A stretch of DNA of 64,000 nucleotides from Cryptomeria japonica (GCF_030272615.1 NC_081409.1:619303255-619367254); one strand, 5' to 3'. Positions 1-12,134 are shown, counted from the stretch's first letter. A program made the numbers and translations. Notes: generated by a model not told the origin, from the letters alone.

Positions 1-165
1 CTTTGTAACATCCCATATGTCCTTTCCAATGCAATTCAAATGTGTCTCCATCCCGATCTTCCATATGCCATAGTTAGTTCCATCAAGTTTCAGACTGTCC
101 TTCCTGAAATAGTTAAAGACATTGGATCTCCTCAAGTTGTTAAACTTTTGCAAAAAGAGGACTAG
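1..165 (-). pseudogene. Copia-F gag N-terminus, partial (runs off left edge)
   Basis: On the minus strand, the frame read from the primer site towards position 1 is open and contains KLDGTNYGIWK, IGMETHL and DIWDVTK. This is the usual opening of copia gag polyproteins (DUF4219/UBN2 type), which bind and package element RNA. No in-frame ATG occurs between the primer site and this block, so the true start is uncertain; it may be lost or non-AUG. The leader just inside the primer site (FLQKFNNLRR) resembles that of Copia-D at the other end of the window (YFQKPNNLRK), so the two families share a leader. Only about 55 codons are visible and the rest lies outside. Confidence 0.7.
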
Positions 166-177
166 GCTCTGATACTA
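166..177 (-). other. Primer binding site of Copia-F
   Basis: Read on the minus strand this is TAGTATCAGAGC, one base from the initiator tRNA-Met site TGGTATCAGAGC used by most plant copia elements. It lies two bases inside the LTR that starts at 180, which fixes the orientation as minus and the LTR at 180-1198 as the 5' LTR. Confidence 0.8.
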
Positions 178-179
178 AT

Positions 180-1198
180 TGTTAGGTCTCAGAGATAACT
201 GAGAGGGGGGATGAATCAGTTGTCTAATAAATTCAAACCAAAATTAACTTAACCAAAATTTAATGTCGGTAGACAGTTTTATCGGTTAATTGCAGTACTA
301 GTAAAGATTAATACATGAAACAGAAAGACAAGAACATCCACAACATATAACACAAATATTTGTATGTGGAAACCCTATAAGGGGAAAAACCATGGTGGGA
401 AACCTTACCCACAATCAAATGATACTACTGCAGATAATATGTGTGTACAATATGTAGTTTGCACATGCAGAAAGGCCAACTACCTAGAGCTCACTGCTCA
501 AACACAAAATGGGAGTCACACTGACTACAATTGGATGGTTAAATCCAATGATAATGTACTACTCAAAATAGCATCTTCATATACTGGATTCAGTACCAGT
601 TTAGCTCTGATATGCCTTCTCAAAACCTTCCTGCAATCTTCAAATGATGTCTACGTGTATTGCTCTACTTATTTTCGCACATTCATACTTCCTTACATTC
701 CCATTTCAATCTCACAAATGAGATCTTACATTTATACCATAACCTAAGACCAATTGAGTAGGTTGGCTCACTAAAGATATTATAATAAAATCAATTACAA
801 ATAAATCAATATGTGATGCATCATGTCGGCTCAATGCATTTACAATAATAATAAATCATCTCCATAATGTGTCGTGATGATCTAGAATAGATATGCTTGT
901 TGGTGCATAACCTGGACCTATTTGCCGGTAATAGCAAATACACAAACCCAAATAGACCAATTACCAAATCGCCAAAACCAAGTGATCAAATAATTTCTTC
1001 GACATAACCAAGTAGTCTCCAAGTAATTCCAAGTGTCGGTGAACAATATAACCTACTGGTGAACCAAATACCGGTGACTGTGCATAAGTCACTAACATGT
1101 CGGTCGACAAAACCAAAGATCTCCAAGTGCTGATAAATGTTGACAAGTGTTAACAAGTGTTGACAAGTGTTGACATCAGTGACAAAACTATATCAACA
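180..1198 (-). repeat. Copia-F 5' LTR (complete, 1,019 bp)
   Basis: On the minus strand the LTR runs from TGTTGATATAG to GACCTAACA, giving TG...CA ends. It contains the two boxes seen in all copia LTRs here: a G-tract block near its left end (about 200-215) and the GGAAACCC...GGAAAAACCATGGTGGG block at 364-405. A 10-bp tandem repeat (TGACAAGTGT, three copies plus a partial one) lies at 1141-1174. The LTR is inserted in the Copia-E gag; the right flank TATCT would be the target duplication, but the other flank is outside the window. The 127-codon ORF at 364-747 is fortuitous. Confidence 0.85.
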
Positions 1199-1841
1199 TA
1201 TCTAAAATACCAACATCTTCTTTCCTTGAGGATGAATCATTAGTTGTTCTCATTTCATAGGCTATTAGTGAGCCAAATAGCTCATCCATTATGAAGATCT
1301 TAAGATCCTTGGTTTCTTCTATGGCTGACACCTTAGTGTCACACTTAGGTGTGAGAGATCTAAGTACCATCTTGACAAGAATATCATCTCCAATTTCTTC
1401 TCCAAGTCCTCTGATGGTGTTCATAGTTTCATCAAATCTATGAAGGTAGTCTGCAATCTTTTCTTCATCCTTCAACTTGATGCCTTCAAGTTGGCCCCTT
1501 GGTTCTTGTAGCTTGGCCTCTTTGACCTTTGAATCTCCTTCAAATGACCTCTACATTTTAGCCCAAGTCTCTTTGGTGGATGTACAGTGCATGACCTTCA
1601 CAAACTCATTATCAAACAGTTTGCTCAAGATAGCATGTTTAGCCTTTGCATTGTTCTCATACTCCTTCTTGGCATCCAGATCACTGGGAGGAACACTAGG
1701 GACAATATACCTATTCTTTGCAAACATCCACACATCAAAACCAAGGGAGGAAATATAGGTCTCCATTCTTTTGCTCCAGAAGGCATAGTTAGATCCATCA
1801 AACATGGGGGATTTTGAGGAGGAAGACTCATTTATTGCCAT
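1199..1841 (-). pseudogene. Copia-E gag (UBN2 type), interrupted
   Basis: The frame starts with MAINESSSSKSPMFDGSNY at 1841 and shows FDGSNYAFWSKRMETYI, the hallmark opening of copia gag. It then has KAKHAILSKL, ETWAKM, an in-frame TAG, KDEEKIADYLHRFDETMNTI and LVKMVLRSLTPKCDTKVSAI, which is the UBN2 core. The gag protein forms the particle and binds RNA. After residues near SSSRKEDVG the reading frame runs into the Copia-F LTR at 1198, so zinc knuckle and pol lie beyond the inserted element, outside the window. A single stop between about 1551 and 1475 separates two otherwise clean halves, so this copy decayed only moderately before being split. Confidence 0.85.
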
Positions 1842-1891
1842 TGTGTTCTAAGTTTGGAATCTACCCAAGATTTAATCAATAGGGAACCTAG

Positions 1892-1903
1892 GCTCTAATA
1901 CCA
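1892..1903 (-). other. Primer binding site of Copia-E
   Basis: The minus strand reads TGGTATTAGAGC, the initiator tRNA-Met site with one C>T change, two bases from the LTR boundary at 1906. Confidence 0.85.
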
Positions 1904-1905
1904 AT

Positions 1906-3658
1906 TGTTGAACACAATGTACCATTAATGGAGGGGTGAATAGTGGTTCATAAATTCTTTTCCTTTTTACTACAATCTTAGAATACTGGTTATTATCCTA
2001 AGCTCTAAAAAGACAAACCGGTATGATAAATATGGATACCAAAAGAGACAAACACACAAATGAAACCCAAAACACCAGATGTATGAGGAAAACCCAATAT
2101 AGGAAAAACCTTAGTGAGAAATGTTGCTGGAGACTACCACTCCAATCCAGCCTCACAAGTGAAACATTAAATTACAAATATTTAGGGCACTAATCCAAGG
2201 AGATCCATCCCCTACTAATTTAGGGCACAAACCCAAGGATAACCAACCCCTACTGATTTAGGGTACCAACCTAAGAAGTACCAACCTGTGCACCAAGCTG
2301 CAACTTGGTGAAATATAATGAAATACAATTTTGATACAGTTATAGCTTCTGGTTGCAAATGAGTTCTACAACACTTGATCAAATAGATTTATGTTAGCTA
2401 ATAACCTTGTCTTCTTCTCTCTCAACCTAACACCACACTTAGTCACACTTGGATGCATTCTTGATAAATCACACCTCACTTGTTAACTCAAATGTTAGAC
2501 CTACAATAGTTTACTAGTACTCTGTCTTTGATGATTAAACCCTCTCACTGGTTTTTTTGTTAACTCACTCTACAAATTTCTTAGAATAAATTTGAAGGAA
2601 TATGATCCTTCTATTTTTTCAAGCTCTCTTCACTCTCCTTCTTTACATCAAGCATCATCTATCTCTTCCTTGAGATCACATATTTATAATCTAAGGTTCC
2701 CGCCAAGAACTTCATTCAAATAATGTTGTGTTAGGATTTGCCTTCACCAGCTCGATCAAAATTTGATTTGATTCGATCTACTTTTCCAAGGATATGATCT
2801 TCATGACATCGATCAACACCACCAATTATTCTCATTCCAATGTGAGTTTTCTTAATCTGGAGGTTTGCACCATGCTTTTCTGCTTTTCTCTATCATACGC
2901 CATTAATGGCTTTATTGTTTCCTTCAACAAATGCATACGAAGATCAAATCTTCTTACAAGAGCAGTTTAGTGACTTTCCAGCTTGTCTTCCTTGAGCCAC
3001 AATCCTATGGCATATTTTGTGACTTGGGAGTTCTTCATAAAATTCAACCTTCATGCTAACTTGTTACATCAATGCACACTCTACCAACCTATGCAATATC
3101 ACCACCTAGCATCTAGCTGTCATGTTTTTTGACATCCACCTCTGCTTGGATTGCTATGTCAATTTGACATTCTTCATTGACCAAGGTTGACTATCGAATC
3201 AGTTCACCTTACTGGTATAACCAACAAACATCCTCTTTACTGGTAGCACATCCTCTTGACAATTCATCTTGCCTTCTGGTATTTCTTCATTCCTTCCTTT
3301 TTGTTCTTCTTACCGAGTGTTGTTGTGATTCTTCTAACATTTTGCCTCTTCATCACAAACAAACAACCAACATTCATACTAGTTTATGCCTTATTGGTAA
3401 ACCTGCTTTACCAATGAATGAAACAATTCATGTGTTCTGATAGCCTTCCTTATGTCTACTTACTCACATGTGGATTGTCATCATGTCTTTCTCTTCTGAT
3501 ACTGGTCACCACTTCTTACTTATTGGTGACCTTGCCAAACCAGTTGACATCAATGACAACTTAATGCCAATAATGCCAACACAAAAATAATGAAAACCTC
3601 ATACAATAATAAATGCAAATCATCAAGAAAAATAGGACATAATAAGGAAACACCAACA
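1906..3658 (-). repeat. Copia-E 5' LTR (complete, 1,753 bp)
   Basis: Minus-strand ends are TGTTGGTGTTTCC and CATTGTGTTCAACA, i.e. inverted TGTTG/CAACA termini. The 5' LTR lies between the primer site and the flank starting AGGAT at 3659. It contains the G-tract box (GGAGGGGTGAATAG, about 1931) and the GGAAAACCC...GGAAAAACC box near 2086. LTR-H (48055-49565) is of the same family: shared blocks include the one around 2040-2170 (compare 48230-48330) and the AACAAACAACCAAC block near 3361 (compare 49545). ORFs inside (for example 3177-3440) have no recognisable domain and I treat them as non-coding. Confidence 0.8.
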
Positions 3659-4078
3659 AGGATGTTAGAATCATCAATAACAGCTGCACCAACACCACTT
3701 ATCAAATCTTCATCGATGAACATCTAAATCTCTAGAAAACTCAAACAACAACAATTGTCATGAAAAAAAGGTAACTTGCGGAGAACCAAATCATGAACCA
3801 TCTAAAATAAAGATACACAATACCATTCCAAACAATCTCCCAAATACTTAGCTAAAGATCTTATCACACCGGAATATACCATACAAAATACTGAACTCTG
3901 CAAACCACTAATCAAAAAAATAAACTGCAAAACTTGATCTTATGATACGATCAATTAAGCTTTTTGGATCACCAACACTATCGAATGATAATAACAATGA
4001 ACCAATCTACAATCACTCGAGTAGGAATATGTTGGCATCAATGACAACAACATATCCTAGCAACAACAATTCCCAACA
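3659..4078 (-). repeat. LTR-G: older copia-like LTR fragment hosting Copia-E
   Basis: The right edge reads TCCCAACA|ATGCTC in plus orientation, so on the minus strand the segment opens TGTTGGGAATTG and soon has TTGTCATTGATGCC, as other copia LTRs of the window do near their start. It interrupts the Gypsy-0 LTR exactly after GTGTGAGCAT. The left edge is where Copia-E inserted, so the rest of LTR-G lies outside the window. No coding sequence is seen. Confidence 0.55.
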
Positions 4079-4201
4079 ATGCTCACACCTGTGAGATCAG
4101 GTGGAGTCGATGTCCAGCACTTGCAAAGTTGCATCTACCACTAAACACAAAACAACATATATAAGATACATATACATCATAAATGGTCAAGCAAGTGATA
4201 G
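4079..4201 (-). repeat. Gypsy-0 LTR, inner fragment (minus)
   Basis: The reverse complement is similar to the Gypsy-1 LTR near 37570-37680: a CTATCACTT block, an AT-rich stretch, then GACTCCACCT and GAGCAT. It continues the fragment at 46433-46845 once Gypsy-1 is removed. The last five bases (GATAG, 4197-4201) are one copy of the Gypsy-1 target duplication. This is an older, inverted LTR of the same broad family as Gypsy-1. Confidence 0.7.
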
Positions 4202-4285
4202 TGTAGTGTCCCTACTTGACTTGACTTTTATTTCATACATGATAGACTTATCTAGACTATTTATGATGTTGTGGATTATGATTAT
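4202..4285 (+). repeat. Gypsy-1 5' LTR, first fragment
   Basis: It matches 37160-37243 almost base for base: TGTA(G/C)TGTCCC at the start, then CTTGACTTGACTTTTATTTC and CTAGACTATTTATGATG. It stops at GATTA (4281-4285), the left duplication of the LTR-J insertion. Confidence 0.9.
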
Positions 4286-4543
4286 GATGGTATGATGAAA
4301 GAATAAGTATCTGGTAGATTACTAAGAGTGGGGGGGGTGAATCAGTAAATAGAAAAACTAATACAAACTTCCCAAACTCAAATTCAAATATACAAAGCAA
4401 AATTATCAAAGAAATACCATTGTTAAGGTCAATTCTCATAAGAATACCGATTGACTATTACAACAACTTAACAGTAAACAACATTTAACTTGTAAACATC
4501 CAAATGCTTTATCATATGTCAATGCTTCATTTCTTAATGCTTC
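4286..4543 (-). repeat. Solo LTR-J, left part (3' end of the LTR)
   Basis: It starts TGATGGTATG after GATTA and carries the G-tract block (about 4328-4345) that marks the 3' end of the minus-strand copia LTRs here. Copia-A interrupts it at 4543/4544; the rest of the LTR is at 12135-13323. No internal copia sequence of its own is present, so LTR-J is a solo LTR, the product of recombination between two LTRs. Confidence 0.8.
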
Positions 4544-6163
4544 TGATAACTCAATGATGAACCATGAGTACCAAACTAGTACTGAGAGGGGGGAGTGTGA
4601 ATCAATACAAACACAAATATAGTCCAAAACTAGTTTGACAGCAAATACCCCAAATGACTGACAAGCAGGGATACTGGTAAAATAGAGTGCAACTAGTAAC
4701 ATCCAGTACAGCTCACTTAGTCATGAACCAGTCATTCAATAAGCTACCCTCTTAGCTCAATACTACTATATCATTATATTCTCATGCTTAAACAAGTAAA
4801 CTTAACCATCAGATCTTCACAACAGTGAGTTCAATATGTTTTATAGACAGGCATAAAACATAGAACCTTCATATGCTTAACAAGTAAAACAAAGCATCAC
4901 AAGACAAAAGCATTTCACATGACACACATATTTTTCACATGGAAACCCAACAGGGAAAAACCACGGTGGGGATGAATACCCACAAGCTGCTTTTTGAACT
5001 CTTTAGAAGTCCACTTTGTTAGGAGCCTTGTCCAGTTAAGGACATTACAATAGGTTTTGGTACAAACCGATCCTGTTAGGGATCACCCGGTTAAGGGATA
5101 CCTGGTTAAGGGTTAAACCCGGTAGGGTCACCTTGTTAGAGGATTTCAAGAAATCAATAGTTGAAAGGATCTCCTAAGCTCTCTAGCTTCTCAGAACTCA
5201 TTAGCCTTGAGTTACCTGATTAAGGGATTTTAATCAAGCTGGTTAAGACCACCCGATTTAAGGGATTTTGAATCAAGCCAGTTAAGGCTACCTTGTTAGG
5301 GGATTTTACAACTGTTGAAGTGGTTAGAGATCAACAGGAATTATAATGATCTGTTAACAACACTAAATGCTAATGCAGATCTATTTAGGCTCCTCTTCAC
5401 CTTCTGCACATTCACTTTGCAGATATCTCTTCTCTCTTTTGGTCTAGCAAGAATCACGTATCACTTCTCTTGGATACACACTCATAGCTTTTGCCAACAA
5501 CTTCAGAAAGAAACACAACATCGACCTTATAGGAAACATATAGGTTGGTAGCAAAAACCCTAAACCCTAAACCTATTAGGTTAAGCAATTCAAATGGTTT
5601 GATCTTGACCGTTGAATCATACTACATTAAATGCAACAATCTTGAATTGATCTCAAGACATTCTTTGTCGTCCTTTATCCACTGATTTCATGGTGACTGA
5701 TAACCCTTTACACGTTATCACTGTTTGACAGACTTCACTCATTCCTGAGGTAGATAGGAATAGTCTTCTTCATGCAAGATCCTTCACATGCACAGAGCTT
5801 ACGTGGCAACATGATCTATCCTCCATCATATTGCTAACTCATCACACAAAGATCACCGATTGAGTCACACAAGCTTGAGGTACTCCAACCAAAAACCCTG
5901 AAGTGGAAGCTACCTACCAACTGGTAGTCATAAAATGCTTCCACGTGTCGGTTCCCATAACTACATGCCAGTTCCCATAACTACATGCTGGTTCACCTTG
6001 AACAAATATGCCGCTTCACTTTGGCATATAAACCGGTTCATACATATGCCAGTTCCTCTCTCTTCACCTATCACATGTGTCGGTTCACACCATGTCTCAT
6101 ATTGACATCAATGACAACATACAATATCATTATGTCTTCATGCCAGTTCACATAATGCCAACA
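4544..6163 (-). repeat. Copia-A 3' LTR (1,620 bp)
   Basis: Plus-strand ends are TGATAACTC and ATGCCAACA, matching 10511-12134. Many differences between the pair are transitions at CCGGT-like sites (CCGGT versus CTAGT), the pattern of methylated-cytosine decay. A telobox-like run (AAACCCTAAACCCTAAACC) lies at about 5555-5573. The ORFs here (for example 4436-4702 and 5315-5551) recur in the sister LTR and are not genes. Confidence 0.93.
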
Positions 6164-6182
6164 ATCTCCGCCTTTGGCATTG
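6164..6182 (-). other. Copia-A polypurine tract
   Basis: On the minus strand ATGCCAAAGGCGGAGAT abuts the LTR start TGTTGGC. Copia-B has AAAGGGGGAGA in the same place, so one G>C change has occurred here. It primes plus-strand DNA synthesis. Confidence 0.8.
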
Positions 6183-6362
6183 ATGGCAATATACAAAAGA
6201 TATCTTTTCGCTTCACTCCTTCTCCCCCTTTGACAACAATGCCAAAGTCATCAGTCATCACTGTTTCATCATGCTGCTCCCCCTGAGGAGTAGCATCCTT
6301 CAACACACCAATCAACCAAAAATTTGTCTTTCTATTACCTGACTGATGTGGAACAATCACTT

Positions 6363-9300
6363 TTAGTTCACCTCCTGAAGGGGCAATACCCCTAATTAAC
6401 CTCTCAAATGCACAAATGTTGTCTCTGGGAGAGGCTTGGTGAATATGTTTGCTAACTGCTCCTTACTGGACACATGCTCCAGTGCAATCTCTTTATTCTG
6501 AACCTTTTCCCTCAAGAAATGATACTTAAGCTCAAAATGCTTGGTTCTAGAATGTAAAACTGGATTCTTTGATATATTGATAGCACTTGTGTTATCACAT
6601 ATATACTTATCGATTTAGATACAAGGATCTTGAAGCCTTCCAGTACATGCTTCATCCAGATTGTCTGAGTGCAGTTCATGAAAGCTGCAACATACTCCGC
6701 TTTTGCTATAGACTAAGAGATACAACTCTGCTTTTTACTCATCCATGAGACCAGTCTACCACTGAGAAAGAATGCACCACCGGTTGTGCTTTTCCGATCA
6801 TCCACATTGCCTCCCCAATCAACATCTATGAACACTTTCAGATTGAAATTATTGCTATATGGGTACCATAATCCATAGTCAACTGTTCCCTTTAGACACC
6901 TAAGAATCCACTTGACTAAAATCAATTGAGATTCTCTTGGACTCTTTTGGAATCTTGTAGTAATGCCAACTGCATGTGCAATATCTAGTCTGCTATGCAC
7001 TACATAATGCAGCTTACCAATCATTGATCAGTATTCCTTCTCATCAACCAGTGCAGAATCATCCTCTTTTGTCAATTTGCAACTGGTCACCATCGGTGTA
7101 CCAACTGGTTTGCTATCTTCCATGCCAAAAATATTCAACACCTCTTTGACAAATTTAGACTGAGTGATGAAGATTCCATCTTTCATCTGCTGGATCTGTA
7201 GTCCAATGATGAACTTAATCTCCCCTATGAGTGACGTCTCAAACTCTTTCTTCATCTCATCAGCAAACTCATGACTCATCTTGTCATCTCTACCAAACAT
7301 GATGTCATCAACAAAAAATTCACGGATCAAGATCTGATCTCCTTCAAACTTCAAGTAGATATTGCTATCTTCACTTGTTCTCTCAAATCCAATCTTCACA
7401 AGATGGGAATGTAGGCGCTCATACCATGGCCTAGGTGTTGGCTTTAGACCATATAATGCTTTATGTAGCCTACATACCATGTCACTATCTTCAGATAGGG
7501 CAAACCCATCTGGTTGCTCAATATACACCTCCTCTTCAAGTACACCATTTAGGAATGCAGATTTTACATCCATTTGATATGCCTTGAACCTCTTAAAAAC
7601 TGCATATGCAAGAAGCATACGAACTCCTTCCAATCTGGCCATAGGAGCAAAGGTTTCTCCATAGTCTTCTCCTTCTTCTTGAGCATATCCTTTGCATACC
7701 AATCTGGCTTTATTCCTAATCACTGTGCCATCCTCATTCAACTTATTTCTGAACACCCATTTGGTGCCAATGACATTTTTATGCTCAGGTCTGGGTACCA
7801 AGGACCATGTACCATTTTTCTCTATCTGATCAAGTTCCTCTTCCATTGTCGTGATCCAATTTTTATCTTTATGAGCCTCTTTGAATGACTTAGGCTCAAA
7901 TTCAGAGATCATACATGAGTTTTCTCTGATCTTTCTTCTAGTAAGGATTCCTGCATCCTTATCACCTATGATCTACTTGGGATCATGATTCAACTTGACA
8001 TACCGAGGAATGGTCTTAAATGGTTCTTCTCTCTTTTCTTCTTCATCAGTATCAACATTCACTGGTTTAGGGACACTATTACTGGCACTTGGTTGGCTAA
8101 CAACCGGTTCCTAGAAGGTTGCAACCAGTTCATTTATAGCTTGCTCACTGCTAGTTTCCTCAGTCTTCTCAAAGGATTCATTAACTCTTACATTGATGTT
8201 TTCCATAATTCTCTGAGTCTTATTGTTGTAGCACTTGAAAGCTTTACTCTTGGTGGAATATCCTAGAAATATTCCTTCATCACATTTCGTTTCAAATTTG
8301 CCCTAATGTTCACTCCTCTTGATGTAACATTTGCTACCAAATACCTTAAATTAGTTAACCACAGGTGTCTTACCAGTCCAATACTCATAAGGAGTTTTGT
8401 CCTTACCCCTTTTGATGAGTACCTGGTTCATAGTGTAGACTGCAGTGCCCACCGCTTCTCTCCAAAAGGTGTGAGCTACCTTTCCTTGGATCAACATGGT
8501 TCTAGCTGCTTCAACCATAGTCCAGTTATTCCTCTTTGCTAGGCCATTCTGCTGTGGAGTTCGAGGGGCAAACAACTGTCTCTTGATGCCAAATTCTTCA
8601 CAATACTTGTTGAATTCACTGGAAGTGAATTCCCCTCCTTGATCAGTTCTGAAACATTTGATCCTTTTACTGCTTTCCTTCTCCACTAATGCTCTGAAAG
8701 CTTTGAATTTCCCAAAAGCTTCAAACTTGTCTTTCAAGAATGTGACCCACATCATTCTTGAACAGTCATCAATGAGAATCATGAAGTACCTATCACCCTG
8801 CACACTTCTAGTTTTCATAGGATCACATAAATCAGTATGCACAAGATCAAGCAAGTTGTCAGTAGTGAAAGATTTACCTTTAAAGGTTGAGGAAGACATT
8901 TTCTCCAATTGACATTCTCTACACAAGGTATTATCTGGTTTGCTCAGCACTGACAACCCTCTAACTACCTTGATCTTACTAGCCTTCACAATGTTGTCAA
9001 AGTTCACATGGCAGAATCTCCTATGCCATATCCAGCTATCATCAAGCTTAGCCATAAGACATGTACTTATATTTGCATTCAGATGAAATAGGTTACCTTT
9101 AGTCTGCATGTCGGTGGCTACCAATTTGCCATCTTTTCCTTTGATTTTGCAAACTCCATTCTTGAATTGTAGAGTGAGGCCACTGTCATTTAGTTGGGCA
9201 ACACTTAGAAGGTTGCATCTGAGACCATCAACCCAGTACACATTGTCAGCACTACTCTTTCCATTCAAAGAGATGGACCCTCTGCCTTTGACCATGCATG

Positions 9301-10441
9301 GTGCATCATTGCCAAAGCAAACCACACCACCATCATACTCCTCTAAGGATAGAAACTTGCTCTGGTCACTAGTCATATGATGAGAATAGCCACTGTCAAT
9401 GATCCACTCATTGGAATCATCAAACTGGGAGACAAGAGCCTTCTTGTCTACCACATCTTCCTTTACAACAACAAACACAGTGTCTTCATTCTCTTCATCT
9501 TCTAATTCCTCATCTGTGACACCTTCATCAACTGCCACAAAACAGTTTCTCTAGTTTCCTCCTTTGAATTTCTTGAACCTTTCTGGTTTATCCTTGTTGT
9601 CGCTATTAGGACAATTCATAGCAATATGTCCTATCTAGTTACAAGAGAAAAATTTCAAAGGTATCTTACCTTTGTATTTACTAGTTCCTTTTGAGAATTT
9701 CCTGGCAAGAAGTGCTTCAAATTCCATCAGAAACTCTTCATCATTCATTTCTCTGCTCTAATTAGGTTCCCCACTAGTGCTAGCCTCTTTTCCTTTTCTG
9801 GAAGGTATAGCAGAGGCTCTAAAAGTTGATTCTATCTTTTGAACACTGCCATCAAAACTATTCAGCTCATAGGCTGTGAACTTGGCTATGATGGAGTCCA
9901 AGGATGCCTTAGACCTATCTATTGATCTCAGCTCCTAAATAGAAGCAACCCTTATTGCATAGACCGGCAACAGGGATCTCAAGACTTTGCTTACCACAGT
10001 GGAATCTTCTATTTTTCCACCTACACTCTTTATTTCTCCAACAACTATTTTGATTCTTATTCCATACTACTGAATGGTCTCTCCTTCAACCATCCACATG
10101 TCTTCAAACTTCCCTCTCAAGCTCTCTTCCTTAGCCTATTTTACATGCTCATCACCACCATAGATATTTTCAAGAGCATCCCATACCTCTTTGGGATTTG
10201 CCTTGTCCTGAACATCAATAAACTAAATGTTAGATAGACTACTGATGAGGGCTTCCATGACTTGCCCATTTTCTTGTATCTCTCTCTTTTGGTCAACGGT
10301 GAGAGTACCGGTAGGAACAACATATACATTTTCAACATAACTCTAGTGTCAAACACCCATGATTTTGATGAATATCTTCATTTTGTCTTTCCATATACCA
10401 AAATTTTCCTTGTTAAACTTTGGACCTTCCCTCTTCATCAT
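6363..10441 (-). pseudogene. Copia-A gag-pol polyprotein, disabled
   Basis: The start is probably the ATG at 10441 (MMKREG), because Copia-B begins the same way at the same distance from its primer site. Gag is broken by several stops. A zinc knuckle lies at about 9601-9660 with an internal stop. From 9538 the frame is open to 8351: protease block EWIIDSGYSHHM (the usual Cys replaced by Tyr), the GAG-pre-integrase knuckle around HRRFCH...CRECQ, then the integrase core (LVHTDLCDP, RTDQGGEF, PQQNGLAKRN). RT spans 7912-7028 with the catalytic FVDDIMFG at residues 200-207 of that segment. RNase H follows to about 6713 and on to 6363 after a frameshift. All main segments share one frame, so this was one polyprotein. 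Confidence 0.93.
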
Positions 10442-10496
10442 TTGACTAGGATCTTTTCCTCGAGCGGTTAAGCTTACAACACAGAGGACCTGGAGT

Positions 10497-10508
10497 GCTC
10501 TAATACCA
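10497..10508 (-). other. Primer binding site of Copia-A
   Basis: The minus strand reads TGGTATTAGAGC, initiator tRNA-Met type with one C>T change, two bases from the LTR. Confidence 0.88.
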
Positions 10509-10510
10509 AT

Positions 10511-12134
10511 TGATAACTCAATAATGAACCACGAGTACCAAACCGGTACTGAGAGGGGGGGGGTGAATCAGTAGAAACACAAATACAGTCCAAAACCAAT
10601 TTGACAGCAAATACCCCAAATGACTGACAAGCAAGGATACTGGTAAAATAGAGTGCAATCGGTAACATCCAGTACAACTCACTCAATCATGAACCGATCA
10701 TTCAATAAGCTACCCTCTTAGCTCAATACTACTATATCATTATATTCTCATGCTTAAACAGACAAACTTAACCATCAGATCTTCACAACAGTGAGTTCAA
10801 TATGTTTTATAGATAGGCATAAAAAATAGAACCTTCATATGCTTAACAGGTAAAACAAAGCATCACAAGACAAAATCATTTCACATGACACACATATTTT
10901 TCACGTGGAAACCCAACTAGGAAAAACCACGATGGGGATGAATACCCACAAGCTGCTTTTTGAACTCTTTAGAATTCTACTCTGTTAGGAGCTTTGTCTA
11001 GTTAAGGACATTACAATAGGTTTTGGTAGGAACCGATCCTGTTAGGGATCACCCGGTTAAGGGTTAAACCCAGTAGGGTCACCTTGTTAGAGGATTTTAA
11101 GAACTCAATAGCTGAAAGGATCTCCTAAGCTCTCTAACTTCTCAGAACTCATTAGCCTCGAGTTACTCAATTAAGGGACTTTAATCAAGCTGGTTAAGAC
11201 CACCTGATTTAAGGGATTTTGAATCAAGCCAGTTAAGGCTACCCTGTTAGAGGATTTTACAGCTGTTGAAGTGGTTAGAGATCAACAGGAATTACAATGA
11301 TCTGTTAACAACACTAAATGCTAATGCAGATCCGTTTAGGCTCCTCTTCACCTTCTGCACACTCACTTTGCAAATATCTCTTCTCTCCTTTGGTTTGGCA
11401 AGAATTATGTATCACTTCTCTTGGATACACACTCACAACTTTTGCCAACAACTTTAGAAAGAAACACAACATCGACCTTATAGGAAACATACAGGTCGGT
11501 AGCAAAAACCCTAAACCCTAAAACTGTTAGGTTAAGCAATTCAAATGGTTTGATCCTGACCGTTGAATCATACTGCATTAAATGCAACAATCTTGAATCA
11601 ATCTCAACACATTCTCCATTGTCCACTATCCACCGATTTCATGGCGGCTAATAACCCTTTACGCATTATCACCGTTTGACAGACTTCGCTCATTCTTGAG
11701 GTAGATAGGAATAGTCTTCTTCATGCAAGATCCTTCACGCACACAGAGCTTACTTGGCAACACGATCTGTCCTCCATCATACTGCTAACTCATCACACAA
11801 AGATCACCGATTGAGTCACACAGACTTGAGGTACTCCAACCAAAAACCCTAAAGTGGAAGCTACCTACCAACCGGTAGTCATACAATGCTTCCATGTGCC
11901 GGTTCCCATAACTACATGTCAGTTCCCATAACTACATGGTGGTTCACCTTGAACAAATATGTCACTTCACTTTGGCATATAAACCGATTCATACATATGC
12001 CGGTTCCTCTCTCTTCACCTATCACATGTACCGGTTCACACCATGTCTCATATTGACATCAATGACAACATACAATATCATTATGTCTTCATGTCGGTTC
12101 ATGTAATGCTATGCCAGTTCACATAATGCCAACA
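10511..12134 (-). repeat. Copia-A 5' LTR (1,624 bp)
   Basis: It is the partner of 4544-6163. It keeps more CCGGT motifs than the 3' copy. The G-tract block is at about 10550-10570, the GGAAAAACC box near 10905-10935, and the telobox-like run at about 11505-11523. It would hold the promoter and the start of the transcript. Confidence 0.93.

Larger units (their letters stand above)
4544..12134 (-). mobile_element. Copia-A: full-length copia retrotransposon (7.6 kb)
   Basis: Two similar LTRs (4544-6163 and 10511-12134) flank a minus-strand gag-pol region with primer site and polypurine tract. Flanks GCTTC (4539-4543) and ACTCC (12135-12139) match at three of five bases; the mismatches are transitions, so they may be a decayed duplication. 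RT and integrase are very close to those of Copia-B, so the two are related, although the LTRs differ. RT motifs such as [12 protein letters not shown] and the FVDDIMFG block suit the SIRE/Tork side of plant copias (from memory). The element sits inside solo LTR-J. Confidence 0.93.

Noticed and set aside
364-747. 127-codon ORF at the left end
   Set aside because: It lies inside the Copia-F LTR, covers the conserved LTR box, and has no domain.
1477-1831. Plus-strand ORFs opposite Copia-E gag
   Set aside because: Shadow frames of the minus-strand gag.
5550-5575. Interstitial telomere from chromosome fusion
   Set aside because: Only about 2.5 repeat units and present in both LTRs of the same element.
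7362-7888. Plus-strand ORFs opposite Copia-A RT
   Set aside because: Antisense shadows of RT; no independent signature.
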